From Isoptericola cucumis (GTDB taxonomy: Bacteria; Actinomycetota; Actinomycetes; Actinomycetales; Cellulomonadaceae): a stretch of 64,000 bases of DNA. Every line of letters begins with the position of its first letter. Position 1 is the stretch's first letter. Shown here piece by piece: positions 50,042 through 59,601 of this stretch. The translations under genes were made by a program, and so were the position numbers. The stretch is taken from NCBI RefSeq assembly GCF_014635665.1, contig NZ_BMDG01000002.1, positions 62,001 to 126,000 of the forward strand, in the 5' to 3' direction. The notes below the pieces were generated by a model. It ran no database searches, was not told the origin of the DNA, and saw only the letters and a program-made list of their open reading frames with translations.

Positions 50042-52693
50042 GTGACCACCGCTCTGTACCGCCGCTACCGGCCCGAGACGTTCGCCGAGGTGATCGGCCA
50101 GGAGCACGTCACCGCACCGCTCATGCAGGCGCTGCGCAGCGGGCGCGTCAACCACGCCTACCTGTTCTCCGGGCCGCGCGGCTGCGGCAAGACGACGTCG
50201 GCCCGCATCCTCGCGCGCACGCTGAACTGCGCGCGCAACACGCCGGAGAAGCCGCTGGACACGCCGTGCGGGGAGTGCCCGTCGTGCGTCGAGCTGGCCC
50301 GCGGCGGCCCCGGCTCGCTCGACGTCGTCGAGATCGACGCGGCCAGCCACAACGGCGTCGACGACGCGCGCGACCTGCGCGAGCGCGCCACGTTCGCCCC
50401 CGCCCGCGACCGGTACAAGATCTTCATCCTCGACGAGGCGCACATGGTGACGCCGCAGGGCTTCAACGCCCTGCTCAAGATCGTCGAGGAGCCCCCGCCG
50501 CACATCAAGTTCGTGTTCGCGACGACGGAGCCGGACAAGGTCATCGGCACCATCCGCTCGCGCACCCACCACTACCCGTTCCGGCTGGTCCCGCCGGACG
50601 TGCTCGGGCCGTACCTCGAGCAGCTCTGCGCGGCCGAGGGCGTCGAGCTCGGCGGCGGCGTGGTGCCGCTCGTCACGCGCGCGGGCGGCGGCTCCGTGCG
50701 CGACAGCCTCTCCGTGCTCGACCAGCTCATCGCGGGCGCCACCGGCGGGACCGTCGAGTACGACACCGCCGTCGGGCTGCTCGGCTTCACGCACGCCACC
50801 CTGCTCGACGACGTGGTGGACGCGCTGGCCGCGCGCGACGGCGCCTCGATCTTCCGCGTCGTCGACCAGGTGATCGCCACGGGCCACGAGCCGCGGCGCT
50901 TCGTGGAGGACGTCCTCGAACGGCTGCGCGACCTCATCGTCATCGCCGTCTCGGGCGACGCCGCCGAGGCCGTGCTGCGCGGCCTGCCCGCCGACCAGCT
51001 CGAACGGATGCGCACCCAGGCCGGCCGGCTCGGCGTGGCGGAGCTGTCCCGGGCCGCCGACCTCGTCAACGCCGCCCTCACCGAGATGACCGGCGCCACG
51101 TCGCCGCGCCTCCACCTGGAGCTGCTGTGCGCCCGGCTGCTGCTGCCCGGTGCCGACGACGGCGCCCAGGGCCTGGCCGCACGGATCGACCGGCTCGAGC
51201 GCGGCCGGATCGCGGCCGGCGGCACGTCCGTGCCGTCCGGTCCGCACGCGGACGGCGACGCCTCCGCGACGTCCGCCCCGCCGGCGTCCGCGGGCGGGGG
51301 CGGAGGGCTGAGCGGCGCCGCCGCCGCCCGCGCCGCCCTGCAGGCGAGCCGGCGTCCGGTCGCGGAGCCCGAGCCCGAGTCCGAGCCTGTCGCGCAGCCG
51401 GAGCCGGTCGCGGAACCGGAGCGCGCCGCCGAGGCCGAGCCGGTCGCGGAGCCCGAGCCGGTTGCGGAGCCCGAGCCCGCCGCCGAGCCCGAGCCGGTTG
51501 CGGAGCCCGACTCCGAGCCGCACGCGGAGCCGGAGCCCGACTCCGAGCCGCACGCGGAGCCGGAGCCCGACTCCGAGCCGCACGCGGAGCCCGAGCCCAC
51601 GACGGTCGAGCCTGTCGAGGTCCCTTCGTCCGTCGAGCCCGAGCCGATGGTGGCCGAGCCCGGTGAGACCACTCCGTCCACCGATCCGGGGCCCGATCCC
51701 GCGCCGTCCGCTCCCGCGAGCGCCGTCACCACCGAGGTGGTCCGGCGGCGCTGGCGCGAGGTCCTGGGCGCCATCCAGAGCCCGCAGGCCGCGGCGTTCC
51801 TCGGGGAGAACGCCCAGGTGCTGACCCTCGAGGGCGACCTGCTGCGCCTCGGGTTCGCGCCGTCCGTCGTCGGGCTCGCGCGCCGCGGACGGCCGGAGAC
51901 CATCTCGGACGCCGTCTACCAGGCGCTCGGCGTGGCGGTGCAGGTCGAGATCGTCGAGAACGAGGCCGGCGGGCGTCCTCGGGAGGCCGGCGGCTCCTCG
52001 GTCCAGTCCGATCCGGGCGGTGACGCTGCCGAGGAGCCCGACGACCCGGAGTGGCCCGACGTCCCCCCGCTCGGCGAGGGGAGCTCCGGCGGTGGGGGCG
52101 GCGATATCGCCGGCGGAGGCCCGGGGACCGGCACCCGGCCCTCCGGCGGCACCGGCCCCGTCGCGACGGTCTCCGCCGCGGCGGTTCCGGCTCCCGGCCC
52201 GCGGGCGACCGCGCACGCCGGCGGCGGCGTCGCGGTGGCGGAGCGGCCCGCGCGCAGCGCCGCCGACGACGCGGACGCGGCCTGGCTCGCCGGCACGCCC
52301 GCGGCGGAGCCCGCGTCGTGGGCACGGGAGCCGGCTCCCGACGACCCGGGGCCCGCCGACCAGGTCGAGGCCCGGCCGGAGGAGGAATCGCCGCCCCCGC
52401 CGTGGGACGAGGGGCCGGCACCGGCCTCGCGCCCCCAGCCCGCGGCGCCTCCGGCGCCCGCGACGGCGCCGGGCGGGCCGCAGGTCCGGGAGACTCCCCG
52501 GCAGGCGGCCGAGCGCCGCGTGCGCGAGGCGCAGCAGACGCCGGGCCCGGCGCGGCCGGGGGCCGGGTCGGCGATGGACGACGAGCCGTCCGCCGACGAC
52601 CCGGACATCACGTCGGTCGGCCTGCACGGCGTCCCCCTCGTGGTCCAGGTGCTCGACGGCAAGATCATCGACGAGGTCACGGAGCAGCCCTGA
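50042..52693 (+). CDS. dnaX: DNA polymerase III gamma/tau subunit
   Basis: The 883-aa clamp-loader ATPase. Walker A is [13 protein letters not shown] (about 45-57), zinc ligands lie in [20 protein letters not shown], Walker B is IFILDEAHM, and sensor 1 is [11 protein letters not shown]. After the AAA+ and collar domains (to about 370) comes a long disordered region with Glu-Pro repeats (about 440-545), a folded domain ([16 protein letters not shown], about 565-655), a second disordered stretch and the conserved C-terminal tail [20 protein letters not shown] start. No frameshift (A6-type) slippage site was noticed. Confidence 0.95.
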   Translation: MTTALYRRYRPETFAEVIGQEHVTAPLMQALRSGRVNHAYLFSGPRGCGKTTSARILARTLNCARNTPEKPLDTPCGECPSCVELARGGPGSLDVVEIDAASHNGVDDARDLRERATFAPARDRYKIFILDEAHMVTPQGFNALLKIVEEPPPHIKFVFATTEPDKVIGTIRSRTHHYPFRLVPPDVLGPYLEQLCAAEGVELGGGVVPLVTRAGGGSVRDSLSVLDQLIAGATGGTVEYDTAVGLLGFTHATLLDDVVDALAARDGASIFRVVDQVIATGHEPRRFVEDVLERLRDLIVIAVSGDAAEAVLRGLPADQLERMRTQAGRLGVAELSRAADLVNAALTEMTGATSPRLHLELLCARLLLPGADDGAQGLAARIDRLERGRIAAGGTSVPSGPHADGDASATSAPPASAGGGGGLSGAAAARAALQASRRPVAEPEPESEPVAQPEPVAEPERAAEAEPVAEPEPVAEPEPAAEPEPVAEPDSEPHAEPEPDSEPHAEPEPDSEPHAEPEPTTVEPVEVPSSVEPEPMVAEPGETTPSTDPGPDPAPSAPASAVTTEVVRRRWREVLGAIQSPQAAAFLGENAQVLTLEGDLLRLGFAPSVVGLARRGRPETISDAVYQALGVAVQVEIVENEAGGRPREAGGSSVQSDPGGDAAEEPDDPEWPDVPPLGEGSSGGGGGDIAGGGPGTGTRPSGGTGPVATVSAAAVPAPGPRATAHAGGGVAVAERPARSAADDADAAWLAGTPAAEPASWAREPAPDDPGPADQVEARPEEESPPPPWDEGPAPASRPQPAAPPAPATAPGGPQVRETPRQAAERRVREAQQTPGPARPGAGSAMDDEPSADDPDITSVGLHGVPLVVQVLDGKIIDEVTEQP
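51509..51598. repeat. 30-bp tandem repeat inside dnaX
   Basis: Three consecutive 30-bp units encode [10 protein letters not shown]; the first two are identical and the third has one substitution. Shorter GAGCCGGTTGCGGAGCCC-type units precede them (about 51440-51508). All are in frame, so copy changes would alter linker length without breaking the gene. Confidence 0.85.
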
Positions 52694-52694
52694 C

Positions 52695-53117
52695 ATGACG
52701 ACCCCCACCACGACGCTGCACATCGTCGCAGCGGTGATCGTGCGCGCCGACGGCCGTGCGCTGCTCGTGCGCAAGCACGGGACGACCTCGTTCATGCAGG
52801 TGGGCGGCAAGATCGAGCCGGGCGAGGACCCGGCCGCGGCGCTCGTGCGCGAGTGCGCGGAGGAGATCGGGCTCGTCGTCGACCCGGCGCAGGCACGCCC
52901 GCTCACCCGGCGCAGCGCCGTCGCCGCGAACGAGCCCGACCACGTCGTCGACGCCCACGTCTTCGAGGTCGACCTGCCCGACGGCTTCGACCTCCAGGTG
53001 CAGGCCGAGCTGGCCGAGCACGTGTGGGTGGACCCGGCGGCCCCGGTCGCGCCGCACCCGATCGCCCCGCTGTCCGTCGACCTCCTCGCCGAGGTCGCGC
53101 GGTCCGCGCCGAGCTAG
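52695..53117 (+). CDS. Nudix hydrolase after dnaX
   Basis: A 140-aa Nudix protein. The box GGKIEPGEDPAAALVRECAEEIGL (about 37-60) is complete, with ECAEE in place of RE-EE at the second position. The start begins 1 nt after the dnaX stop, so the two are co-transcribed. Possibly a nucleotide-pool cleaning enzyme; the substrate is unknown. Confidence 0.85.
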   Translation: MTTPTTTLHIVAAVIVRADGRALLVRKHGTTSFMQVGGKIEPGEDPAAALVRECAEEIGLVVDPAQARPLTRRSAVAANEPDHVVDAHVFEVDLPDGFDLQVQAELAEHVWVDPAAPVAPHPIAPLSVDLLAEVARSAPS

Positions 53118-53133
53118 CACCGACCTCTCGAGG

Positions 53134-53150
53134 GCCGGGACTACCCCGGC
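53134..53150. terminator. Hairpin between convergent Nudix genes
   Basis: GCCGGG-actac-CCCGGC, a 6-bp stem that overlaps the stop codon of the minus-strand Nudix gene. Confidence 0.45.
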
Positions 53151-53665
53151 AGGGACGGGCGGAGGTCGTCGAGCCAGTCGCGGAAGTTGGCGACGCTGTC
53201 GGGCATGAACGGCAGCTCGGCCAGCATCTCGAGCAGCCGGCCGGGCGTCACCCAGGCACCCCAGGCGACCTCCTCCGCCTGCCAGACGATCGGCCCGTCG
53301 GTGGTGCACTCGTAGCGGAACTCGCGCATGCGGGTGCGCTCGTCCGCGTAGTCCGCCCAGCCGAGCGGCGTCAGCACGACCCCGGTCACGCCGAGCTCCT
53401 CGGCCAGCTCGCGACGCGCGGAGTCCAGCGGGTCCTCCCCGGCGCGCAGCACGCCGCCCGCGCAGAAGTCGTACCGCCCCGGGTAGAGGTCCTTGGTGTC
53501 GGTGCGGCGGTGCACGTAGACGTCGCCCACGCCGTTGCGCACGACGACGGCCGTGGCCGCGTGCCGCAGGTTCTCCGCCCGCATCCGGGCGCGGGTGGCG
53601 GTGCCGCACGGGCGGCCGGCCTCGTCGTAGAGCGCCACGACCTCGGCCGCGGGGGAAGGGTCCAT
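53141..53665 (-). CDS. Nudix hydrolase (IPP-isomerase-like/YfcD group)
   Basis: A 174-aa Nudix protein. AAEVVALYDEAGRPCGTATRARMRAENLRHAATAVVV and VYVHRRTDTKDLYPGRYD are typical of the YfcD/isopentenyl-diphosphate-isomerase-like subgroup. The Nudix box is GGVLRAGEDPLDSARRELAEELGV. The substrate is unknown. Convergent with the preceding Nudix gene. Confidence 0.86.
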   Translation of the reverse strand: MDPSPAAEVVALYDEAGRPCGTATRARMRAENLRHAATAVVVRNGVGDVYVHRRTDTKDLYPGRYDFCAGGVLRAGEDPLDSARRELAEELGVTGVVLTPLGWADYADERTRMREFRYECTTDGPIVWQAEEVAWGAWVTPGRLLEMLAELPFMPDSVANFRDWLDDLRPSLPG

Positions 53666-53692
53666 GCGTGCATCCTGCCGCAGGGCCGGCTC

Positions 53693-55000
53693 TCAGCCGC
53701 GGGTCAGGGCCTCCGTGAGCACCCGGCCCTGGGCGCCGGCCGGCGCGTCGACGCCCAGCAGCGCGGCGATCGTCGGGGCCAGGTCCACGTGCCGGGGGTC
53801 GCGGGGCTCGCGGTGCGGCAGCACCCCGGCGCCGGCGAGCACCAGCGGCACCTCGAGGTCGGTCGTCGCGCCGTGGCGCCCGGCGGGGGCGGCGGGCGCG
53901 GGGCCGAACGACCAGCCCGGTTCCGGCTCCACGACGAGGTCCCCGTGCCGCGGGCTCATCCGCATCCGGCGCTGGTCGTCCTCGTCGTACACGGCGCGCA
54001 CCTGCGGCAGCGCCTCGAGCGCACGACGGATCCGGCCCTCGGCGGCCGGGTCGTGGGCGGCGTCGCCCAGCAGGGTGAGGTCGGCGACGCCCCCGACGAC
54101 GACCGCCACGTCGGTGCCGGGCGAGGGCGACCTCCCGGAGGTCAGCGCCTCGGCCCGGTAGCCGGCGTCGGCGATCGCGGCCAGGCCCTCGGCGGCGAAG
54201 CCCTTGTCGAAGGTCGTCATGCCGTGGTCGCCGGTGACGACGAAGGTCGTGCGGCCGTAGATGCCCGCGTCCTTGGTGGCCTGCACGAGCCGGCCGAGCT
54301 GGGCGTCGAGCTCGGTGAGCGCCGCCGGGATCCCCGGGTGCCGGTCGCCGCCCGCGTGGCCGAGCGCGTCGAGCGTGTCGCAGTAGACCGCCGTCAGCTC
54401 CGGCAGGCCGTTCGCCCGCACCTCCTGGCCGCCGGAGCTCACGGGCTCGCCGGCCAGCACGGCCACGGCGTCGTCCACCCGGCGGGAGCAGTCGCCGCCG
54501 GGCTGCGTGTACAGGCCGTCCGGGTCGCCGTAGGCCACGCCGTGGTCCTGCAGGATGAACCACTGCGACGAGAACACGGTGCCGCCGTCGTCCCGGACCG
54601 CCTCGGCGATCGTCGGGACGGCGAGCTCGCGCTGCTGCCCGCGGGCCGTGCCGGAGACGGGGTCGAACCAGTACGCGGAGTTGAGGTGCCGCTCCGGCCA
54701 CGCGCCGGTCGCGACGGACGACCACGACGGGTTCGTGATCGACGTCATGACGCCCGTCGACGTCGTGAGCGAGCCGCGCCGCAGCAGCCGCTCCAGGTGC
54801 GGCATCGGCGCCCGGCCGACGTACTCGGCGTCGAACCCGTCCAGCGCGAGCAGCACCACGTGGTCGGCGGGCGCTCGGCCCCCTCCGGGACGGTCGGCGC
54901 TCGGGTCGCCGGCGGGGGCGGCCGCGGCGGGCATCCCGACGGCGAGGGCGGACAGGGCGGCGACAGCGGCGGACAGGGGCCGGGCCCAGCGTCGGGTCAT
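53693..55000 (-). CDS. Secreted alkaline phosphatase-superfamily phosphodiesterase
   Basis: A 435-aa exported enzyme. Signal peptide about 1-28. Metal ligands appear in VVLLALDGFDAEYV and VTGDHGMTTFDK, and the nucleophile region in SITNPSWSSVATGAWP. This is the nucleotide pyrophosphatase/phosphodiesterase (NPP) type of the alkaline phosphatase superfamily, probably cleaving phosphodiesters outside the cell. The ATG has TAGTTT 7 nt upstream (55008-55013), leaderless. Confidence 0.84.
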   Translation of the reverse strand: MTRRWARPLSAAVAALSALAVGMPAAAAPAGDPSADRPGGGRAPADHVVLLALDGFDAEYVGRAPMPHLERLLRRGSLTTSTGVMTSITNPSWSSVATGAWPERHLNSAYWFDPVSGTARGQQRELAVPTIAEAVRDDGGTVFSSQWFILQDHGVAYGDPDGLYTQPGGDCSRRVDDAVAVLAGEPVSSGGQEVRANGLPELTAVYCDTLDALGHAGGDRHPGIPAALTELDAQLGRLVQATKDAGIYGRTTFVVTGDHGMTTFDKGFAAEGLAAIADAGYRAEALTSGRSPSPGTDVAVVVGGVADLTLLGDAAHDPAAEGRIRRALEALPQVRAVYDEDDQRRMRMSPRHGDLVVEPEPGWSFGPAPAAPAGRHGATTDLEVPLVLAGAGVLPHREPRDPRHVDLAPTIAALLGVDAPAGAQGRVLTEALTRG

Positions 55001-55094
55001 GACGTCGAAACTAGGGCCCGGGCGCCCGGAGGGCAGCCGCTGGACCGAGAGTTCCCCGACTCGTCATCCTCCGGTCACCGGCGCCCGGGGCGCA

Positions 55095-55122
55095 TGACAG
55101 ATGTCACGGCGCACCGGTGCGC
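55095..55122. promoter_or_regulatory. Two adjacent palindromes before the ABC/kinase operon
   Basis: TGACA-ga-TGTCA (55095-55106) is followed after 2 nt by the perfect 14-bp palindrome GCGCACCGGTGCGC (55109-55122). Both lie 65-90 nt upstream of the ATPase start and may bind the operon's own response regulator; this is inference. Confidence 0.45.
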
Positions 55123-55186
55123 GGCTCCCACGGACCGGTGAGGGGCGGCACTACCCGCGGTGGCGCGGCGTCGCCAGGGTGGTGGC

Positions 55187-56167
55187 ATGACATCGGAACC
55201 GATCATCCACGTCCGCGGGGCGCGCCGCCGGTACGGCTCGTTCGAGGCGGTCCGTGGCGTGGACCTCGACGTCCGGCGCGGTGAGCTGGTCGCGCTGCTC
55301 GGCACCAACGGCGCCGGCAAGACGTCGTTCGTCGAGCTCGTCGAGGGGCTGGCGCCCGCCGCCGGCGGCACGGTGCGCGTGCTGGGTCACGACCCGTACC
55401 GCGAGCGCGCCGCGATCGTCGGGTCGCTCGGCATCATGCTGCAGAGCGCGGGGTTCTCCGGCGACCTCACCGTGGCCGAGACGGCCCGCACGTGGGCGGG
55501 CACGCTCACGAGGCCGCGGCCCGTGCGCGAGGTGCTGGCCGCCGTCGGCATGGGCCACCGGGCCGACGTGCGGGTGGCGAGCCTGTCCGGGGGCGAGAAG
55601 CGGCGCCTGGACCTGGCGCTCGCGACGATGGGGGACCCGGAGGTGCTGTTCCTCGACGAGCCCACGACGGGCCTCGACCCGGAGAGCCGCCGGGCCACCT
55701 GGCGGCTGGTGCAGGGCATGCTCGCCGCGGGCACCACCGTGCTGCTCACCACGCACTACCTGGAGGAGGCGGAGCAGCTGGCCGACCGGATCGCGATCCT
55801 GCAGTCCGGGCGCGTGGTGCGCTCGGGGACGGTGGCGGACATCGTCGCCGCCGAGCCCGCGCGGGTGGAGTGCGTGGTGCGCAACCGGGAGGGCCGCGTG
55901 GTCGTGCCCTCGGCCGCGGACCTGCCGGCGCTCGCCGGCGTCGTCGGCGCCCCCGACGTCGACCGCACCGGCCGGCTGCACCTGCGGACCACGAGCCTCC
56001 AGGACGACCTGTTCACCCTGCTGCAGTGGGCGGACGCCCGACGGCTGCGCCTCGACGACCTGGACGCCCGGTCGGCGTCGCTCGAGCAGGCGTTCCTCGC
56101 CATGGACGACACCGGCACCCACGACACCGGCACCCACGACACCGACGACACGGAGGTGGCGGCATGA
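55187..56167 (+). CDS. ABC transporter ATPase
   Basis: A 326-aa ATPase of the DrrA/CcmA type: Walker A GTNGAGKTS, signature SLSGGEKRRLDLALA, Walker B VLFLDEPTTGLD, H-loop TTHYLEEAEQ. The C-terminus carries a repeated His/Asp tail (DDTGTHDTGTHDTDD) from a 15-bp DNA duplication. First of four overlapping genes (ATPase, permease, kinase, regulator). Confidence 0.9.
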   Translation: MTSEPIIHVRGARRRYGSFEAVRGVDLDVRRGELVALLGTNGAGKTSFVELVEGLAPAAGGTVRVLGHDPYRERAAIVGSLGIMLQSAGFSGDLTVAETARTWAGTLTRPRPVREVLAAVGMGHRADVRVASLSGGEKRRLDLALATMGDPEVLFLDEPTTGLDPESRRATWRLVQGMLAAGTTVLLTTHYLEEAEQLADRIAILQSGRVVRSGTVADIVAAEPARVECVVRNREGRVVVPSAADLPALAGVVGAPDVDRTGRLHLRTTSLQDDLFTLLQWADARRLRLDDLDARSASLEQAFLAMDDTGTHDTGTHDTDDTEVAA

Positions 56168-57006
56168 CCACCACGACCACGGCCACGACCCGGCGCCGCA
56201 CCGGCCCGGCGGCGCCGCCGACCGTCAGCCCGCGCCGCGTCTGGGCGCTCGCCCGCGCGGAGCTGCTGCTGCTCGTGCGCAACCGCACCGCGCTGTTCAA
56301 CGCGCTCGCCCTGCCGCCCCTGAGCGTGGCGCTGTTCGCCGCTGTCGGCGGGATCGGCGACGGCATGCCGGAGGCCATGGGTGCGATGCTGCTGAACCTC
56401 CTGGTGTTCATGGCGCTCGCGTTCGTCGTGTACTACAACCTCACCGTCGCGTACGTGGCGCGGCGCGAGGAGCTGGTGCTCAAGCGCTACCTGGTCGGCG
56501 AGTGCTCGCGGGCGGAGATCCTCGCGGGGGCCGCCGTCCCCGCGTTCGCCGTCGCGCTGGCGCAGACGGTGCTGGGCGTCGTGGCGGTGTCGGTGTTCCT
56601 CGAGCCGCCGGCGTTCGTGAACCCGCTGCTCATGGTGGTGGCCGTGGTGGGTGGCGCGGTGATGCTGACGACCCTCGCCGCCGCGACGTCGGGCCTGTCG
56701 CGGACGGTCGAGTCGGCGCAGCTCACCACCCTCCCGCTGCTGATCGTGGCGATCCCGTTCGCCGGGCTGTTCGGCGTGCCGGTCGCGTCGAGCGGGGTGC
56801 TGGACACCGTCGGCACGTTCACGCCCCTGCGCCCGATCACCGACCTCATGCTGCTCGGCGCGGCCGGCATCGACGGCGACGGCACGGTGCTGACGTTCGC
56901 GGAGACGTTCGCCGCGGCGCGGCTCCCGTGGGCGGTCCTGGTCGCCTGGACGGTCCTGGCCGCGCTCGCCGCGCGCCGGTGGATGCGCTGGGAGCCGCGC
57001 AGGTGA
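56164..57006 (+). CDS. ABC-2 type permease
   Basis: A 280-aa membrane protein with six hydrophobic segments and a typical ABC-2 layout: RAELLLLVRNRTALFNALALPPLSVALF at the first helix and EELVLKRYLVGECSRAEILAG in the first cytoplasmic loop. ATGA overlap with the ATPase gene. It probably exports a drug, lipid or peptide. Confidence 0.88.
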   Translation: MTTTTTATTRRRTGPAAPPTVSPRRVWALARAELLLLVRNRTALFNALALPPLSVALFAAVGGIGDGMPEAMGAMLLNLLVFMALAFVVYYNLTVAYVARREELVLKRYLVGECSRAEILAGAAVPAFAVALAQTVLGVVAVSVFLEPPAFVNPLLMVVAVVGGAVMLTTLAAATSGLSRTVESAQLTTLPLLIVAIPFAGLFGVPVASSGVLDTVGTFTPLRPITDLMLLGAAGIDGDGTVLTFAETFAAARLPWAVLVAWTVLAALAARRWMRWEPRR

Positions 57007-58289
57007 CGACGCCGGCGACCGCGCCGGAGGGCCGGTCGTGGCAGGCTGACCCCGTGACGACGAGCCGGCCCGCCGCGACCCTCGCCGGCGGAGCGCGTGG
57101 GGTCGAGGTGTACACCCGCGTCAGCCTGTACCTGTTCGTGCTGCTCGAGCCCTTCCTCTACCTGTCCGTGGTGGCCGCCCTGTCGACCGCGGACGCGGTG
57201 CCGTCCGTGCCGCAGGCGCTGGTGCTCGTCGCCCTGGTGGCCGTGCACACCGGATCGTGCCTCGTCACCGTCCACCGGGGTTTCGACGGGCCGCTGCTGC
57301 GGGGCCGCCGGCCCGGGGGCGTCGTCGTCGCGCTGGTCGCGTCGACGGTCGCGCTGGTCGTGGCGGCGCTCGTCCTCCTGCCGGGGTACGAGGGCGGCGG
57401 CCTGCGCGAGGACCCGCGGTCGGCGCTGGTCGCCGTGTGCGGGGCCGCGACGGTCGGCGCGCTGGCTGTCGCGGTCCCGCTCGGGCGGCTCGCGCTGGTC
57501 GGGCTCGTCGTGCCGCTCGTCGTCGGCGCCGGGCGGCTCGTCTCCGGCGAACCCGTGGCGGTGGTCCCCCTCGCGCTGGCGACCTACGTCTTCGTCATGT
57601 TCTGGGCCGGGACGCTGCGCATGTCCATGTGGATCGTCGAGGTGGTGCGCGCGCTCGACGACGCACGCGAGGTCGCCGCCCGCCTCGCCGTCGCGGAGGA
57701 GCGGCTGCGCATCTCCCGCGACATGCACGACGTCGTGGGGAGGGCGCTGTCGGCGGTCGCGGTGAAGGCGGAGCTCGCCGCCGCCCTGGCCCGGCGGGGC
57801 GACCCGCGCGGCGCGGACCAGATGGACGACGTGCGCACGCTCGCCCAGGACTCCCTGCGGGAGGTGCGCGGCGTCGTCGCCGGGTATCGCGCGGCCGACC
57901 TGGTGACCGAGCTCGACGGCGCCCGGTCGGTGCTGCACGCGGCGGGGACGGCCGTGCGCGTCGTGGGCGACGTGCCCGACCTCGCGGCCCGGCAGGTCGA
58001 GGCGCTCGCCTGGGTCGTGCGCGAGGCCGTGACCAACATCGTGCGGCACTCGGCGGCGACCGAGTGCCGGATCGACCTGGAGCCGGGGGAGCGGGAGATG
58101 GTGCTGCGGGTGAGCAACGACGGCGCACGGACCGGCGTGGACGGCGTCGCGGGCCTGGGCGGGGGGTCGGGGCTGGCGGGGCTCCGGGAGCGGCTGGCCG
58201 CCGTCGGCGGGACGCTCGAAATCGCGGCCGACGGCGACCGGTTCGTCGTCACGGCGCGGGTGCCGGCACCGGCGGGGGTGGCCGCATGA
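57003..58289 (+). CDS. Sensor histidine kinase (DesK type)
   Basis: A 428-aa kinase (GTG at 57003, overlapping the permease stop by GTGA, GGGAG upstream; GTG at 57055 is an alternative). Four to six helices (about 40-205) are followed by the HisKA_3 box RLRISRDMHDVVGRALSAVAVKAEL, an N-box in VVREAVTNIVRHS and GGGSGLAGLRERLAAVGG. Encoded with an ABC exporter, it may sense exporter substrate or membrane state. Confidence 0.88.
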   Translation: MTTPATAPEGRSWQADPVTTSRPAATLAGGARGVEVYTRVSLYLFVLLEPFLYLSVVAALSTADAVPSVPQALVLVALVAVHTGSCLVTVHRGFDGPLLRGRRPGGVVVALVASTVALVVAALVLLPGYEGGGLREDPRSALVAVCGAATVGALAVAVPLGRLALVGLVVPLVVGAGRLVSGEPVAVVPLALATYVFVMFWAGTLRMSMWIVEVVRALDDAREVAARLAVAEERLRISRDMHDVVGRALSAVAVKAELAAALARRGDPRGADQMDDVRTLAQDSLREVRGVVAGYRAADLVTELDGARSVLHAAGTAVRVVGDVPDLAARQVEALAWVVREAVTNIVRHSAATECRIDLEPGEREMVLRVSNDGARTGVDGVAGLGGGSGLAGLRERLAAVGGTLEIAADGDRFVVTARVPAPAGVAA

Positions 58290-58891
58290 TCCGGGTCGTG
58301 CTCGCGGACGACGAGACCCTGATCCGCGACGCCGTCGCCCAGCTCCTCGGCCTCGAGGACGACCTGGAGGTGGTGGCCGTGGCCGGCGACGGCCCGGCCG
58401 CGATCGCCGCGATCCGTGAGCACCGCCCGGACGTCGCCGTCCTGGACCTGCAGATGCCCGGCGCGGACGGCATCGAGGTCGCGGAGACGGTCCGCCGCAC
58501 GCAGCCGGGGTGCCAGGTGGTCGTCGTCACCAGCCACGGCCGGCCCGGCTACCTCAAGAAGGCGCTCGCGGCGGGGGTGCGGGGCTTCCTGCCGAAGACG
58601 GTGCCGGCGACGGTGCTGGCGGGGGCGGTGCGGCAGGTGGCCGGCGGCGGGCGTTACCTCGACCCGGAGCTCGCGGCCGACGCCATCTCGGCCGGAGACT
58701 CGCCGCTGACCCCGCGCGAGGCGGACGTGCTGGAGCTCGCGGCCGAGGGGGCGCCGGTCGAGGAGATCGCCCGTCGCGCGTCGCTCGCCGCGGGGACGGT
58801 GCGCAACTACCTCTCGTCCGCGGTCGCGAAGCTCGGCGTCAGCAACCGGCACGAGGCCGTGCGCCTGGCGCGCTCCCAGGGCTGGATCTGA
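58286..58891 (+). CDS. LuxR-family response regulator (DesR type)
   Basis: A 201-aa regulator. The receiver has [17 protein letters not shown], phosphoacceptor Asp in [13 protein letters not shown] and Lys in FLPKTVP. The LuxR HTH is [48 protein letters not shown] overlap with the kinase. Probably activates the ABC operon it belongs to. Confidence 0.9.
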   Translation: MIRVVLADDETLIRDAVAQLLGLEDDLEVVAVAGDGPAAIAAIREHRPDVAVLDLQMPGADGIEVAETVRRTQPGCQVVVVTSHGRPGYLKKALAAGVRGFLPKTVPATVLAGAVRQVAGGGRYLDPELAADAISAGDSPLTPREADVLELAAEGAPVEEIARRASLAAGTVRNYLSSAVAKLGVSNRHEAVRLARSQGWI

Positions 58892-58926
58892 GCGCTCGGG
58901 CGGTCCCGGTGGTCGGTGGCGCACCG

Positions 58927-58932
58927 TAGGCT
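58927..58932 (+). promoter_or_regulatory. -10 box TAGGCT of recR
   Basis: TAGGCT ends 8 nt before the recR GTG and no ribosome-binding sequence is seen, again suggesting a leaderless start. Confidence 0.5.
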
Positions 58933-58940
58933 GGTCGATT

Positions 58941-59540
58941 GTGTACGAGGGCGCAGTCCAGGACCTGATCGACGAGCTCGGCCGCCTTCCCGGCGTCGGG
59001 CCCAAGAGCGCGCAGCGGATCGCGTTCCACCTGCTGGCGACGGACGCCGCCGACGTGCGGCGGCTCGTCGACGCGCTCACGGAGGTCAAGGCGCGCGTGC
59101 AGTTCTGCGAGACGTGCGGCAACGTCGCCGAGTCCAACACGTGCCGCATCTGCGCCGACCCGCGCCGCAACGCCGAGGTGATCTGCGTCGTCGAGGAGCC
59201 CAAGGACGTCGTCGCGATCGAGCGCACCCGCGAGTTCCGCGGCAAGTACCACGTGCTCGGCGGCGCCATCAACCCGATCGACAACGTCGGCCCGGACGAC
59301 CTGCGCATCAGCCAGCTCATGTCCCGCCTCGCCGACGGCACGGTCACCGAGGTCATCCTCGCCACCGACCCGAACGTCGAGGGCGAGGCCACGGCCACCT
59401 ACCTGTCGCGCCTCATCGGGCCGATGGGGGTCACCGTCTCCCGCCTCGCGTCGGGGTTGCCCGTCGGGGGAGACTTGGAGTACGCGGACGAGGTCACCCT
59501 CGGCCGGGCGTTCGAGGGTCGGCGGGTCGTCGGCAGCTGA
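58941..59540 (+). CDS. recR: Recombination mediator RecR
   Basis: A 199-aa RecF-pathway protein. It shows the helix-hairpin-helix [24 protein letters not shown], the zinc finger [18 protein letters not shown], the Toprim motif [27 protein letters not shown] and the Walker-like C-terminal [15 protein letters not shown]. Typical length. GTG start. No ybaB precedes it, unlike most bacteria. Confidence 0.96.
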   Translation: MYEGAVQDLIDELGRLPGVGPKSAQRIAFHLLATDAADVRRLVDALTEVKARVQFCETCGNVAESNTCRICADPRRNAEVICVVEEPKDVVAIERTREFRGKYHVLGGAINPIDNVGPDDLRISQLMSRLADGTVTEVILATDPNVEGEATATYLSRLIGPMGVTVSRLASGLPVGGDLEYADEVTLGRAFEGRRVVGS

Positions 59541-59601
59541 CACGGCTGCCGGGCCGCGCGACAGACGGCGCCGCCTGTCACGGCGCAGGAAGGGGCAGAT
59601 C

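Noticed and set aside
51440-51600. CRISPR-like array in the repeated region near 51.5 kb
   Set aside because: The repeats are directly adjacent without unique spacers and are in frame within dnaX.
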